Shown here: positions 35,737-44,749 of the stretch, piece after piece | Numbering within the stretch: the stretch's first letter is position 1 | Layout: each line of letters opens with the position of its first letter | Assembly: GCF_022627325.1 (NCBI RefSeq) | Contig: NZ_JAETZZ010000002.1 | Location: 186,001-250,000 of the forward strand | Direction: 5' to 3' | From: Pseudomonas putida | GTDB taxonomy: Bacteria > Pseudomonadota > Gammaproteobacteria > Pseudomonadales > Pseudomonadaceae | Length of the DNA: 64,000 bases | Program-made: the position numbers and the translations under genes | Notes under the pieces: generated by a model | The model's input: only the letters and a program-made list of their open reading frames with translations | The model's database searches: none | What the model was told of the DNA's origin: nothing

Positions 35737-36351
35737 TCATGCCAGCTGGATATAAATCGAGTAACTGCCCAGTAACAGCCAGAAACCGAGAAAAAGCCAA
35801 GGCGTACGCAGCGAAAAGAGCAGTGACTTGCGGTGCCCTGCACGGGAGGTTTCCGCCTCGCAGAACAGCGGCGATTCATCGTAGGCCAAGCCCATCATGG
35901 GCTCACTGAGCAGCAGGTTGCTTTGCTTGACCTGCCAGTGATCGATGATGCGATATGCCGCGCGAATGCCTGGCCAGGCATTGAGCGTACTCATCACGCC
36001 CAGCAAGGCCAGAAAGGCAGGCACCAGGAGGGTGAACATCTCCCCCCAGCTCTGGTTCAGGTTGCCCATGGACGACACGAAAGCGATGACCAGGAATGAC
36101 TGAGCGGCCAGGTAGGCATCGGTGCGGTTGGCCAGGATGGTGGTTTCGTACTGGATTTCCCTGCGGTAGAAGTCCAGCCGCTCCTTCGGCGAACCAAACA
36201 TCCTCGCATTGTGTGCATCGATCTCGTGTTCAGGGGTGGTAGGGGTGATGATTCGCGGCACGTGGCGACTCCTGGCACTGGCTGAGCCATACCCCGGATG
36301 GCGGTAGGCGCTTGAGCGGTAGAACCGGGTGGGCAATGAAAATTCAGTCAC
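35737..36351 (-). CDS. Membrane protein of unknown function
   Basis: A protein of up to 204 aa with two hydrophobic pairs: about 84-125 (SFLVIAFVSSMG and FTLLVPAFLALLGVMSTL) and the C-terminus (WLFLGFWLLLGSYSIYI). Between them is a soluble segment. The N-terminal 50 residues are polar and Ser/Arg-rich. The GTG start at 36351 has no clear ribosome binding site; a shorter product from the internal Met at about 36201 (MFGSPKERLDF) is equally possible. The pattern resembles two-helix plus soluble-domain proteins of unclear role. Confidence 0.68.
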   Translation of the reverse strand: MTEFSLPTRFYRSSAYRHPGYGSASARSRHVPRIITPTTPEHEIDAHNARMFGSPKERLDFYRREIQYETTILANRTDAYLAAQSFLVIAFVSSMGNLNQSWGEMFTLLVPAFLALLGVMSTLNAWPGIRAAYRIIDHWQVKQSNLLLSEPMMGLAYDESPLFCEAETSRAGHRKSLLFSLRTPWLFLGFWLLLGSYSIYIQLA

Positions 36352-36456
36352 GATGCCGACCCAACCGCTCGTCGGTCTAATGCGCGATCGCGCTCAACAA
36401 ACCCTTGGGGCATCTTTCGAACAGGTATGCGCTTTCCAACTGCAGGAGCTTGCACC

Positions 36457-37314
36457 ATGCGTGACTACCCCACCCCTCCGTTTCCCTCACAACCGCAAAG
36501 CGTTCCGGGTTCACAGCGCAAGATGGAGCCCACCCCGGACTGCGGAGAGCACACCTACACCGGCAGCGGTCGGCTCACCGGCAAGATAGCGCTGATCACC
36601 GGCGCCGACAGCGGGATCGGCCGTGCAGTCGCCATCGCCTACGCCCGCGAAGGCGCGGACATTGCCCTCGCTTATCTCGATGAGCACGACGATGCGCAAG
36701 AAACCGCCCAGTGGGTCCAGGCTGCTGGCCGGCGCTGCCTCCTGCTGCCTGGGGACCTGGCCCATAAACAGCACTGCTACGACATCGTTGACAAGACCGT
36801 GGAGCAGTTCGGCCGTATCGACATCCTGGTCAATAACGCCGCGTTTCAGATGGCGCACGAAAGCCTCGATGAAATCGACGATGACGAATGGGTCATGACG
36901 TTCGACGTGAACATCACGGCCATATTCCGCATTTGCCAGCGGGCGCTCCCGTCGATGCCCAAAGGCAGCTCGATCATCAACACCAGTTCGGTCAATTCCG
37001 ATGACCCGTCACCCCAGTTGCTGGCCTATGCCACTACCAAAGGTGCCATCGCCAACTTCACCGCCGGGCTGGCCCAGTTGCTGGGAGACAAAGGCGTGCG
37101 GGTCAACAGTGTGGCACCAGGCCCGATCTGGACCCCACTGATCCCTGCCACCATGCCCGATGAGGCGGTGAAGAACTTCGGGTCAGCCTATCCGATGGGC
37201 CGGCCGGGCCAACCGGTCGAGGTGGCCCCGGTTTACGTCCTGCTGGGCTCCGATGAGGCCAGCTACATCTCCGGCGCGCGCTATGCCGTGACTGGCGGCA
37301 AACCCATTCTTTGA
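36457..37314 (+). CDS. SDR family oxidoreductase (YghA/general-stress type)
   Basis: A 285 aa SDR with an N-terminal extension of about 40 residues (PPFPSQPQSVPGS...), typical of the YghA/YhdF/GsDH-like subfamily. TGADSGIGRAVAIAYAREGA binds the cofactor, NNAAFQMAHESL follows, and the catalytic Tyr/Lys pair is in YATTKGAIANF. The C-terminal GPIWTPLIPATM and YISGARYAVTGGKPIL match. These proteins are often in stress or stationary-phase regulons. The ATG at 36457, with ggag nine bases before, is preferred. A hemerythrin gene follows 39 bp downstream. Confidence 0.87.
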   Translation: MRDYPTPPFPSQPQSVPGSQRKMEPTPDCGEHTYTGSGRLTGKIALITGADSGIGRAVAIAYAREGADIALAYLDEHDDAQETAQWVQAAGRRCLLLPGDLAHKQHCYDIVDKTVEQFGRIDILVNNAAFQMAHESLDEIDDDEWVMTFDVNITAIFRICQRALPSMPKGSSIINTSSVNSDDPSPQLLAYATTKGAIANFTAGLAQLLGDKGVRVNSVAPGPIWTPLIPATMPDEAVKNFGSAYPMGRPGQPVEVAPVYVLLGSDEASYISGARYAVTGGKPIL

Positions 37315-37353
37315 TCCCAAGGCCTTGATTCCCAAACCGCGATGAGGTGCAAC

Positions 37354-37818
37354 ATGAACGCTATCGACCTGCTGATCCAGGACCACAAGCTGGTTAAGAA
37401 GCTGCTGGACGAACTGTCTTCTACCACCGAACGCGCCGTGAAAAAGCGTGCCGAACTCCTGCACCGGATCGAACAGGAGTTGCAGATCCATACCGCACTG
37501 GAAGAAGAGATCCTTTACCCAGCCATCAAACAGGCCGGAGGCAAGGAAGAAGCGAAAATGTATTACGAGGCGAAAGAGGAACACCGCACCGTCGACGCGC
37601 TGGTGTTACCCGACCTGCTGCACACCGAAACCGGCACGCTCGAATTCGCTGGCCGGGTCAAAGTGATGAAAGAGTTGCTCGAGCACCATATCGAAGAAGA
37701 GGAAGACGAGTTGTTTCCCACTGCGAAAAAGCTGTTGAGCAAAGACCTGCTGGAAGAAATGGGCCAAGCCATGCAAGCGCATAAAAAGATGCTCAAGGGT
37801 GAGCAGCGCGCCGCGTGA
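37354..37818 (+). CDS. Hemerythrin HHE-domain protein
   Basis: A 154 aa four-helix protein of the HHE cation-binding family. Iron ligands are seen in LIQDHKLVKKLLDEL, QELQIHTALEEEILYPAI, AKEEHRTVDALV and LLEHHIEEEEDELF. Such proteins bind a di-iron centre and may sense oxygen or scavenge iron and reactive species. Start at 37354 with gaggtgcaac; the frame begins 12 bases earlier. Probably co-transcribed with the upstream stress-type SDR. Confidence 0.88.
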   Translation: MNAIDLLIQDHKLVKKLLDELSSTTERAVKKRAELLHRIEQELQIHTALEEEILYPAIKQAGGKEEAKMYYEAKEEHRTVDALVLPDLLHTETGTLEFAGRVKVMKELLEHHIEEEEDELFPTAKKLLSKDLLEEMGQAMQAHKKMLKGEQRAA

Positions 37819-37910
37819 AGCAAAAGCTGCAAAGCAGAAAGCCTGAAATGCGCTGGCAGATGCTGCGGGGCCTGTGGGCAGGGCTTTGAAACCCTACGCC
37901 TGCCCTCCCC

Positions 37911-38675
37911 TCAGCGTTTGCCGAGCATTTTCGCCAGCACGAACGTTGCCACCACGGCCAGCACGACTGCACCCGTAATGGACGGTACCGTACCCAACGG
38001 CTCGATCGAGCTTTTCACCGCCAGGTAGAAGCCCAGCACCCCTACAGCGCCGATGGCATTGCCACGCACGATCGCCCCCAGTTCCTGATGGCCGCCCTGA
38101 ACATGGGCGAACACCGCCAGCGGCCAGGCGATCACCGGGATGGGTGCCAGCAGGCCGCTGGCTACCGGCCCCAGCCATTGGGCACTGGCAGTGATCGCCA
38201 GCAACAGCAGGGTTGCCGTGAGCATGCGCATGGGAATCACCCAGCGCGGCAATGGCACAACCTTGGCGGCGCCGGTCTGCGTGTTGTTCGAGCTGAGGAT
38301 GATGATCAGCGTAAGCAGGACCAATGTCACCCCGACGGACAATGCCACCCCACCCAAGCGGCTCATCACAAAGGCGGTACAGGCGTAAACCGCCAGGGCC
38401 GTGATGCAACCGGTGAAGGCGGACACACGCCGTGTCACCAGGAAGTAGAACAGATAGGTTGCTTGTACCGCAGCCACCCCTGCCAATGCGCCAGGCACCG
38501 CCTGCAAGGCAAAACCCGGGCCCTGTTCAAGGCTGAGGAACAACATGACCAATGCCGAGGTGACTGGCAACCCGGAGAGCAGCCCGCCGATCTGCGTGCC
38601 CCAGCGCCTGGCCGCCAGCGAGATGGCCAGCATGAGGGTCGGGGTGATCAGGAACTTGAGGTAGAAGGCAGTCAT
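37911..38675 (-). CDS. Polytopic membrane protein, unknown
   Basis: A 254 aa protein with about eight hydrophobic segments, starting with FYLKFLITPTLMLAISLAARRWG and GLLSGLPVTSALVMLFLSLEQG. The repeated pattern of membrane pairs (IPVIAWPLAVFAHVQGG and the final VPSITGAVVLAVVATFVLAKMLG) suggests a transporter or a permease-like fold, but I recognise no family. The start at 38675 (just before TAFYLKF) is chosen over 38696; neither has a strong ribosome binding site. Confidence 0.72.
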   Translation of the reverse strand: MTAFYLKFLITPTLMLAISLAARRWGTQIGGLLSGLPVTSALVMLFLSLEQGPGFALQAVPGALAGVAAVQATYLFYFLVTRRVSAFTGCITALAVYACTAFVMSRLGGVALSVGVTLVLLTLIIILSSNNTQTGAAKVVPLPRWVIPMRMLTATLLLLAITASAQWLGPVASGLLAPIPVIAWPLAVFAHVQGGHQELGAIVRGNAIGAVGVLGFYLAVKSSIEPLGTVPSITGAVVLAVVATFVLAKMLGKR

Positions 38676-38780
38676 TGAGGGCAGCGTCGGTTTCAAAAGA
38701 CAAGGGTGGGCTCATCGTGCCTGCAAGGCAGCAGACAAGCGCCCAATGCTAATGGAACCGCAGCAGCTTTACTCCGATTT

Positions 38781-39164
38781 TTAGCGCCCGCTGAAGAAGT
38801 AGAACGTCGCAAGGCCTGCTGCAGTCATCAACAAAGAACCCGTGACATGCACAGCGATGGAGCCCAGGGCCCATGAAATACGCCCCTCCTGAATAAGCGA
38901 CACGACCTCTGCGGAAAAGGTCGAGAACGTGGTCAAGCCGCCACAAAACCCAGTGATCAGCAGCAGGCGCCATTCGGGGCTGAGCGACGGCGATGCAGAG
39001 AAGAAGGCGATGGACAAGCCAATGATGTAGCCACCCATGAGGTTGGCCAGCAGCGTACCGGGCGGCACGGCGGGGAAAAGTGCATTGAGCTTGACGCCCA
39101 GCCCCCAGCGCAACCAGGCACCGACCATGGCACCGACGCCAATGGCCAATAGCGACTTCAACAT
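38781..39164 (-). CDS. crcB: Fluoride ion channel
   Basis: A 127 aa dual-topology Fluc channel with four membrane helices. [19 protein letters not shown] holds the conserved Asn, and [20 protein letters not shown] contains the Phe box and sodium-site threonines that define the family. It exports fluoride. The ATG at 39164 lies inside the end of the upstream DUF2986 gene (7 bp overlap). I see no fluoride riboswitch motif upstream. Confidence 0.93.
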   Translation of the reverse strand: MLKSLLAIGVGAMVGAWLRWGLGVKLNALFPAVPPGTLLANLMGGYIIGLSIAFFSASPSLSPEWRLLLITGFCGGLTTFSTFSAEVVSLIQEGRISWALGSIAVHVTGSLLMTAAGLATFYFFSGR

Positions 39165-39337
39165 ACGGCATCACGCTCCGGGCAAAGAGTTGGCGGGCAC
39201 TCGGTAGCGGCTTCAGCTGCCAGCTTCAACCGATCGGCCTTGCAAATGTATTTAGGCTTGCTGCGCGGTGCCAGTTTGGCGGCGGCTTTTTTCTGGTGTG
39301 CTTGCAGCAACTGTTTGATTTTCTTGCGACGGTTCAT
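39158..39337 (-). CDS. DUF2986 small basic protein
   Basis: A 59 aa protein starting [20 protein letters not shown], the signature of DUF2986. The N-terminal half is Lys/Arg/Gln-rich; the rest contains four cysteines ([19 protein letters not shown] at the end). The final codons overlap the start of the fluoride channel gene, so translation is coupled. Function unknown. The gene is short and easily missed. A weak ribosome binding site, gagtgg, lies before the ATG. Confidence 0.82.
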   Translation of the reverse strand: MNRRKKIKQLLQAHQKKAAAKLAPRSKPKYICKADRLKLAAEAATECPPTLCPERDAVC

Positions 39338-39415
39338 GGTGCCACTCGGTACAAAGGGTTGATCAGGCAGGCAACATCTTAAGGGATGTATTCAGGCCCT
39401 GGGCGGTCCGGTGAA

Positions 39416-39616
39416 TCACTCGTTGCCCTGGCGCTTGGCGTTTTTCTTGACGATGGCCTTCATCCGCGTCGCAGCGCGCTGCACGGTGGCCATCTTCTCC
39501 GGGCGTTTCATGCCGCGCCACTTGCGGATTTCATCACGGGTTCGGCCACAGCTCACGCACAGCTCGCTGTTGAGCTGGCAAAGCGAGACGCAAGGGTTAT
39601 CGATGTCTTTGGCCAT
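39416..39616 (-). CDS. DUF1289 small cysteine protein
   Basis: A 66 aa protein with the DUF1289 pattern NPCVSLCQLNSELCVSCGRTRDEI: four cysteines that could bind a metal or Fe-S cluster, followed by a basic tail (KAIVKKNAKRQ). Likely cytosolic. It lies 79 bp upstream of the DUF2986 gene on the same strand. Confidence 0.85.
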   Translation of the reverse strand: MAKDIDNPCVSLCQLNSELCVSCGRTRDEIRKWRGMKRPEKMATVQRAATRMKAIVKKNAKRQGNE

Positions 39617-39692
39617 GGGCTGCTCCGGTCATGGCCGCGGATGATAACGTAAGGCGGCCAGATGCGGTGAAACCGGAGCGTCCCAGTGGCCC

Positions 39693-41861
39693 TCAAGCCG
39701 CCGCGGCCGGCCTGGTGTCGCTGCTGACCTCGAACTGCCCGACCAGCTTCTGCAGCTTGCTGGCATTGGCCTTCACCGTCTCAGCGCTGCTTTGCAGGAC
39801 CACCGCCGTCTGGCGCATTTCGCTGGAAGACTGGTTGACCTGCTCAATGGTCTTGCCATAAGCCAGGCTGCGCTGGTTGAGCTGCTGGATGATCAGGAAC
39901 ATGCTCTCTACCGCCTGGTGCAGCTGGACGTTCTCCGATGAAGCGTCCTCGGCCAGGCGCAGGCTGTCATCGACGTTCTGTACGCCCTGCTCCATGAAGC
40001 TGACGGCTTGCCCGGTTTCGCTCTGCAGCCCGGTGACCATGTGCCGGATGTCGTCGGCCGCACGCGCCGTGCGCGCCGCCAGGCTGCGCACTTCATCGGC
40101 CACCACCGCGAAACCTCGGCCATGCTCGCCCGCGCGGGCGGCCTCGATGGCGGCATTGAGGGCCAGCAGGTTGGTCTGGTTGGTGATGTCGCTGATCAGC
40201 CCGCTGATGTTGCTGATCTGCGCCATCCGGCTGTCGAGCAGTTGCACACTGGAAGACGAGCGCGCTACCACATCCCGAATCGACTGGGTGCCCGCCTGTA
40301 CCGCCAGATACTGCTCGCGGGCACGGCTGACCACCTCGTCCATGGCCTGCTTCATCTGTTCTGCGCTGACCGAGGCCTGCTGCAGCTCGCCCAGTTGCTC
40401 CTCCATGATGATCATCATCTGGTGCACCGCCTCGGCCACCTCGGTGGAGGTGACGCTCGCTTCGTGGCTGCGGCCCAGCATCATCTGGTTGGTGGCGCCC
40501 ACCGTGCGGCTGGCCTTGACCACCTGGCCTACCACCGAGTCCAAGCGGTCGATGAAACTGTTGATCCAGCGCGCCATGTCGCCACTTTCGTCATTGGCCA
40601 TGGTCGTGGTATCCAGCCGTTGGCGCAGGTTGCCCTCACCCTCGGCGATGGTACGCAGCACATCGGTCATGCCATTGAACCTGGCAGCCAGCCGCCTTGG
40701 CCCCACTGCACTGAACAGCAGCGTGGCAGCCAGCATGGCCAGCGCCAGCAACGCATCGGCGATGCCTTGCCCGAAGCCCGCGTAGTGTTGCACCAGAAAG
40801 TTGCAACCAAACACGCCCGCCATGATGGCGATGTAGGGCTTCATCAACCCGTAGCTGAGCGAGCGGCGCCGATAGACTTCCTCCAGATCGGCTTCGCACA
40901 TCATGCCCCACCGGTCCGGCGACCCCGGCAACTGGAATGTGACGCCTTTGCCCACCACGGGCACATGGCGATAGTCCGAATAGCCAGGGTAAGTCACGAA
41001 CAGGTTGGCGCCCTGACGGATGGTTTCCCGAACACCGGGATGAAGCTCGCCGGTGGCAGGGTCGGTAAACCGCAGTTCGAGCTCGGTGTGGCGCTGGACC
41101 TGAACGGTGCTCCACGCCGTATGCACCCCACTCTTGAGGTTCTCCCCGTGGGTGAAGGTGCCATCCTCGAAACGTGAGCGCGACAGGGCGGTGCCCGGTG
41201 CGATAGCAGGGTCGAAATGCGATTGCGCCATGAACAGGTAATTGTCACCGGACTCGGCATAGATATGCCCGGCTTCGCGCTGGATCAGGTCGCCCACCAC
41301 ATCGTTGGGCACCCGGCCGCAGAGGCAACCGTAAACCTTCCCTTGGGCTTTGAGCGGTTGGTAGAACATCAACGTGACTTCATCGTGAAACCGCGATGAA
41401 GAAGGGCCGACCTGCAAGGTCAGCGGATCGACATACGGGCCGTGCAGGAATGGCGCTTTCAGCCCTTGGGCCAACGCGCCACGCTGTGCGATGGGTTGGC
41501 CGTTGCTTCGTTGCGCCCAACTCGATAGCACAACCCTGCCATCGGTATCGACGATGAAGAGTTCCGAGAAATCGTTCGCCTGGGCCAGCTTGTCCAGCAA
41601 AGCAGTGCGGTCGGCGTGAGCCACTGACGGGGCAAGGTTCTCAGCGAGTTCGGCCAGGTGCTCCCACTGTTCACGCGCCCAGCTTTGCAACAATTGCATG
41701 CGCGTCTGGGCCATGGCTTCGAAAGTCTGTTCGATGACCGGATACATCGCTCGGTTGAGCCCGCACGACCAGCCCATGCTGAGCTTGCCGGTTTTTCCGA
41801 ACCACGGCAGCCAACGCTGCTCACCCGATGACAACTGCATGGAACCACTTGAAAGCGACAT
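39693..41861 (-). CDS. Methyl-accepting chemotaxis-type receptor with N-terminal sensor domain and no N-terminal anchor
   Basis: A 722 aa receptor. Residues about 45-335 form a sensor region containing a Cache/PDC-like motif ([19 protein letters not shown]). Two hydrophobic helices follow at about 341-360 and 367-386, then a HAMP-like linker and a long signalling coiled coil with [20 protein letters not shown]. No membrane segment precedes the sensor, so with two helices it would face the cytosol, unusual for a PDC sensor. I chose the ATG at 41861; the longer frame from 41978 also lacks a convincing signal anchor. Ligand unknown. Confidence 0.85.
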   Translation of the reverse strand: MSLSSGSMQLSSGEQRWLPWFGKTGKLSMGWSCGLNRAMYPVIEQTFEAMAQTRMQLLQSWAREQWEHLAELAENLAPSVAHADRTALLDKLAQANDFSELFIVDTDGRVVLSSWAQRSNGQPIAQRGALAQGLKAPFLHGPYVDPLTLQVGPSSSRFHDEVTLMFYQPLKAQGKVYGCLCGRVPNDVVGDLIQREAGHIYAESGDNYLFMAQSHFDPAIAPGTALSRSRFEDGTFTHGENLKSGVHTAWSTVQVQRHTELELRFTDPATGELHPGVRETIRQGANLFVTYPGYSDYRHVPVVGKGVTFQLPGSPDRWGMMCEADLEEVYRRRSLSYGLMKPYIAIMAGVFGCNFLVQHYAGFGQGIADALLALAMLAATLLFSAVGPRRLAARFNGMTDVLRTIAEGEGNLRQRLDTTTMANDESGDMARWINSFIDRLDSVVGQVVKASRTVGATNQMMLGRSHEASVTSTEVAEAVHQMMIIMEEQLGELQQASVSAEQMKQAMDEVVSRAREQYLAVQAGTQSIRDVVARSSSSVQLLDSRMAQISNISGLISDITNQTNLLALNAAIEAARAGEHGRGFAVVADEVRSLAARTARAADDIRHMVTGLQSETGQAVSFMEQGVQNVDDSLRLAEDASSENVQLHQAVESMFLIIQQLNQRSLAYGKTIEQVNQSSSEMRQTAVVLQSSAETVKANASKLQKLVGQFEVSSDTRPAAAA

Positions 41862-42057
41862 TATCTTCACCATACGCGACACCACAATGGCAAAGTGATA
41901 GCAAGTACTGCGCCAACTCGTATGCAAGCTAATGATTAGGTAGGTAGCCATGCCCTCTGTACGCCAAATTTGCACCAATGACGGGCAAAAATTGGCACAT
42001 GCGCCAATAGGGGTCGGTGTTTACTGCCACCTTTTCCGCGAGAGCACCGGATCTGAT

Positions 42058-42990
42058 TCAACGCCAGTAATGGGTGTCATCGACAATCTGTTCATGCCCC
42101 GCAAACAGCGCCGGCAGCTGCTCCTTGAGATAGTCGATCCAGGTCCGCACCTTGGCATCCAGGTAGTGCCGCGAAGGGTACATGGCATACAGCGCACACT
42201 CGCGCAGACGGTAAGGCGCCAGCAGCCGCCGCAAGCGCCCCTGCTCGATCGCCTGGCTGGCGGTGTAGAACGGCAATAGCCCGATGCCCATGCCCAGTTC
42301 ACTGGCCACCAGCATCGCGTCGGCGACGTTGGTCATGAAGCCGTCGCGCGGCGAGATAACGCAATGGTCCAACCCCTCCGGGAATACCCAGTCGCCTTCA
42401 TACATCGGGTACGCCATGCGCAGGCACCGGTGTTCATGCAGGTCTTCGGGCCGCTCGGGAACGCCATGGGCATCCAGGTAACTGGGCGCAGCGCAAGGGA
42501 TACTGAACACGGTGCCCAGCGGCACAGCGATCAGCTGCGAGTCGGGCAGCGCCTCGTTCAGGGTGATCACCACGTCGTGGCCTTCGACCAGCGGGTCGGG
42601 GTTGCGCTGGGACAGGGTCAGCTCCACCACCACCTCCGGGCATAGGGCGTTGTAGCCGGCCACCAGCGGCATCAGCAACAGGCCAAGGCCGTGCGGGCAA
42701 TGCAGGCGCAGCCTGCCACGGGGGGTCAGGTGCGCGCCACGCGCTTCGCCCACCGCCTCCTCGGTCAACAGCATGATCTGCCGCGAGCGTTCCAGAAACC
42801 GCTCGCCGGCCTCACTCATGCGCAGGCGCCGGGTGGTGCGGTGCAGCAGACGAGTCTGCAGCTGGTTTTCCAGCTCGGCGACGATCCGCGACACCTGGGC
42901 GGCAGAAATGTCCAGGGCGTTGGCCGCGGCGGCGAAGCTGCCGCACTCCACTACCCGGGTGAAGGTACGCATGGCGTGCAGCATGTCCAT
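42058..42990 (-). CDS. LysR-family regulator
   Basis: A 310 aa LysR protein beginning MDMLHAMRTFTRVVECGSFA with the recognition helix near ALDISAAQVSRIVAELENQL. The effector domain runs from about 95 (RLRLHCPHGLGLLLMPLVAGY). The subfamily resembles CrgA/DsdC-like regulators of small-molecule stress and quinone genes, but the target is unclear. It is divergent from a DUF2790 gene across 125 bp. Confidence 0.85.
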   Translation of the reverse strand: MDMLHAMRTFTRVVECGSFAAAANALDISAAQVSRIVAELENQLQTRLLHRTTRRLRMSEAGERFLERSRQIMLLTEEAVGEARGAHLTPRGRLRLHCPHGLGLLLMPLVAGYNALCPEVVVELTLSQRNPDPLVEGHDVVITLNEALPDSQLIAVPLGTVFSIPCAAPSYLDAHGVPERPEDLHEHRCLRMAYPMYEGDWVFPEGLDHCVISPRDGFMTNVADAMLVASELGMGIGLLPFYTASQAIEQGRLRRLLAPYRLRECALYAMYPSRHYLDAKVRTWIDYLKEQLPALFAGHEQIVDDTHYWR

Positions 42991-43115
42991 GGGGCTGGTC
43001 TCCTTGGTTCGTGCTTATTCGTACATTCAAGGCAGGAATCTATCACGACCTAGCCCATTTATTGTGCACAGCAAAACAATACATCATTGGTTAAACATTG
43101 ATGAAGGAGCTTTCC

Positions 43116-43391
43116 ATGAACATCAAAAACTCGATCGCGTTGCTTGCGTGCTCTGCCGCCTTTGCTTCGTTCGGTGCCTTGGCCGCCCCGGCCGCCGCCC
43201 AACCGGTCGCCAGCGACAGCGCCAACTACGAATACGGCATGCCGCTGGATGTCGCCAAAGTCGTCTCGATCTCCCCGGCCAGCAACATTGCCGATTGCCA
43301 GGTGGGCACCGCGCACATGGTCTACGTCGACCATCAGGGCCAGACCCACGAGGTCAACTACCGGGAAATGGGTAACTGCTCGCAGCAATGA
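43116..43391 (+). CDS. DUF2790 secreted small protein
   Basis: A 91 aa protein with a signal peptide (ALLACSAAFASFGALAAPA). The mature part EYGMPLDVAKVVSI, CQVGTAHMVYVDHQGQTHEVNY and the final NYREMGNCSQQ match the Pseudomonas DUF2790 family. Two cysteines may form a disulfide. The ATG at 43116 follows aaggag by six bases; earlier in-frame starts at 43098 and 43101 are unlikely. Often a copper- or stress-responsive secreted protein in this genus, but that is not shown here. Confidence 0.85.
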   Translation: MNIKNSIALLACSAAFASFGALAAPAAAQPVASDSANYEYGMPLDVAKVVSISPASNIADCQVGTAHMVYVDHQGQTHEVNYREMGNCSQQ

Positions 43392-43392
43392 C

Positions 43393-44109
43393 TCAGGCCA
43401 GCACCTGGGTGATCCAGCCAACCTGCCTGGCAAAGTCCTGCAGCTTGTGTTGCGCGATCGCATCCCGGGCGCGTTCGAAGTTGGCCAGGGTCTGCTGCTT
43501 CTGACGCAGCATGCGTTGCCACTTGGTGACGAACGCAGGGCTTTTCTCACGCATCAGCACCGGCCCGAAATACAACTCTTCGGCACTGTAGACCACCGCT
43601 GCGCCCGGCTCGGCAACGATGATCTCGTAATCGAAGCGGTTTTCACGCAACACCTCTTCACAGACGATCCGATACCCGTTGGCCATCAGCCAGGCCCGTA
43701 GCTCGCGCTCACCGCCGTTGGGCTGCAGGATCAAACGCTCGCCGCCGCTCAGGCGTGCCTTGCCCCGCTCCAGTATTTCGCACATAGTGTCGCCACCCAT
43801 GCCGCAGATACTGACCGCCGAGATGCGGTCCTGCGCCTGGATCGCCTCCAGGCCATCGGCCAGGCGAATGGTGATGCGTTGCTCAAGGCCGTTGCGGCGC
43901 ACATTGCGCTGGGCCGACGCATAAGGCGTATGCGCCACTTCCCCGGCCACGGCCGCTTCGATCGTGCCACGCAGCGCCAAGGCCACCGGCAGGTAGCCGT
44001 GGTCCGAGCCGATATCGGCCAGGCGCGCGCCTTGCGGCACATGCGCCGCCACGCGTTCCAGGCGCATGGACAATGTCTGTTCGTTCAACTCAAGCCCCTT
44101 GCTCAACAA
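43393..44109 (-). CDS. trmK: tRNA (adenine-22-N1)-methyltransferase, TrmK
   Basis: A 238 aa S-adenosylmethionine enzyme. The nucleotide motif LADIGSDHGYLPVALALRG (about 30-48) with GEVAHTPYASAQRNVRRNG, the catalytic-face motif ICGMGGDTMCEIL and LQPNGGERELRAWL are hallmarks of TrmK (YqfN/COG2384), which methylates A22 of certain tRNAs. The ATG at 44109 is used; a start a few codons further in is possible. It converges on the DUF2790 gene, with one base between their stops. Confidence 0.85.
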   Translation of the reverse strand: MLSKGLELNEQTLSMRLERVAAHVPQGARLADIGSDHGYLPVALALRGTIEAAVAGEVAHTPYASAQRNVRRNGLEQRITIRLADGLEAIQAQDRISAVSICGMGGDTMCEILERGKARLSGGERLILQPNGGERELRAWLMANGYRIVCEEVLRENRFDYEIIVAEPGAAVVYSAEELYFGPVLMREKSPAFVTKWQRMLRQKQQTLANFERARDAIAQHKLQDFARQVGWITQVLA

Positions 44110-44237
44110 TCGGCGCGATTCTGACCGCCGTGGCGCGGTATTACAATGCGCGTGGGCTAAGCGGCGCCTGTGGCTCGACCCCTGCGCCGTGCTCGCGTAG
44201 GCTTGCGGCTTTCCTTCCGTCGCAAGGCAAACACTTC

Positions 44238-44597
44238 ATGACCGACATCATCTTCACCCCCGACTCCGATGCCGAATCCATTTCTTCCGACGTCGCCGAG
44301 TTCAACGGCGTGCTGGTCACCACCCAGATTCCTGCTGATCTGGACGGCGATATCGTGCAGCAGAGCGAAAGCACCCTGCAGGCACTCAAAGAAGCCCTGG
44401 AAAAGGCCGGCAGCGGCATGGACCGGGTCATGCACCTGACCATCTACCTCACCGACATGGCCGACCGCGCCGCCTTCAACGAGGTGTACCAGCGGTTCTT
44501 CAGCAAGCCGTGGCCGGTGCGTGCTGCCGTGGGCGTGGCGGCGCTGGCGTACCCGCAAATGCGTGTGGAAGTGACCGCCATGGCCGCCAAGGGCTGA
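44238..44597 (+). CDS. RidA family protein
   Basis: A 119 aa trimeric RidA/YjgF-type protein. It starts MTDIIFTPDSDAESISSDVA, contains GVLVTTQIPADLDGDIVQQS, LKEALEKAGSGMDRV and YPQMRVEVTAMAAKG. Canonical RidA deaminates reactive enamines from PLP enzymes; the conserved Arg is present in VEVTA context only weakly, so it may be a RidA paralogue with another role. Start is the ATG at 44238; the longer frame from 44073 crosses the upstream promoter region. Confidence 0.82.
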   Translation: MTDIIFTPDSDAESISSDVAEFNGVLVTTQIPADLDGDIVQQSESTLQALKEALEKAGSGMDRVMHLTIYLTDMADRAAFNEVYQRFFSKPWPVRAAVGVAALAYPQMRVEVTAMAAKG

Positions 44598-44749
44598 CAC
44601 AGCCGGTACCACCGCCAGGGGCTGCAAAGCGGCCCCAACCCAAGCAGCACGCAGTACCGGCCAAGCACCTCCGGGCAGGCAGAGCATGCCACTGGCCCAT
44701 TTCCCCGCTACAATGCCGCCCTACCGTGACAGCCCGAACCTATAACGAC

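Noticed and set aside
39158..39400. Fluoride riboswitch upstream of the crcB operon
   Set aside because: I looked for the conserved riboswitch core on the minus strand and found no convincing match; crcB also starts inside the DUF2986 gene.
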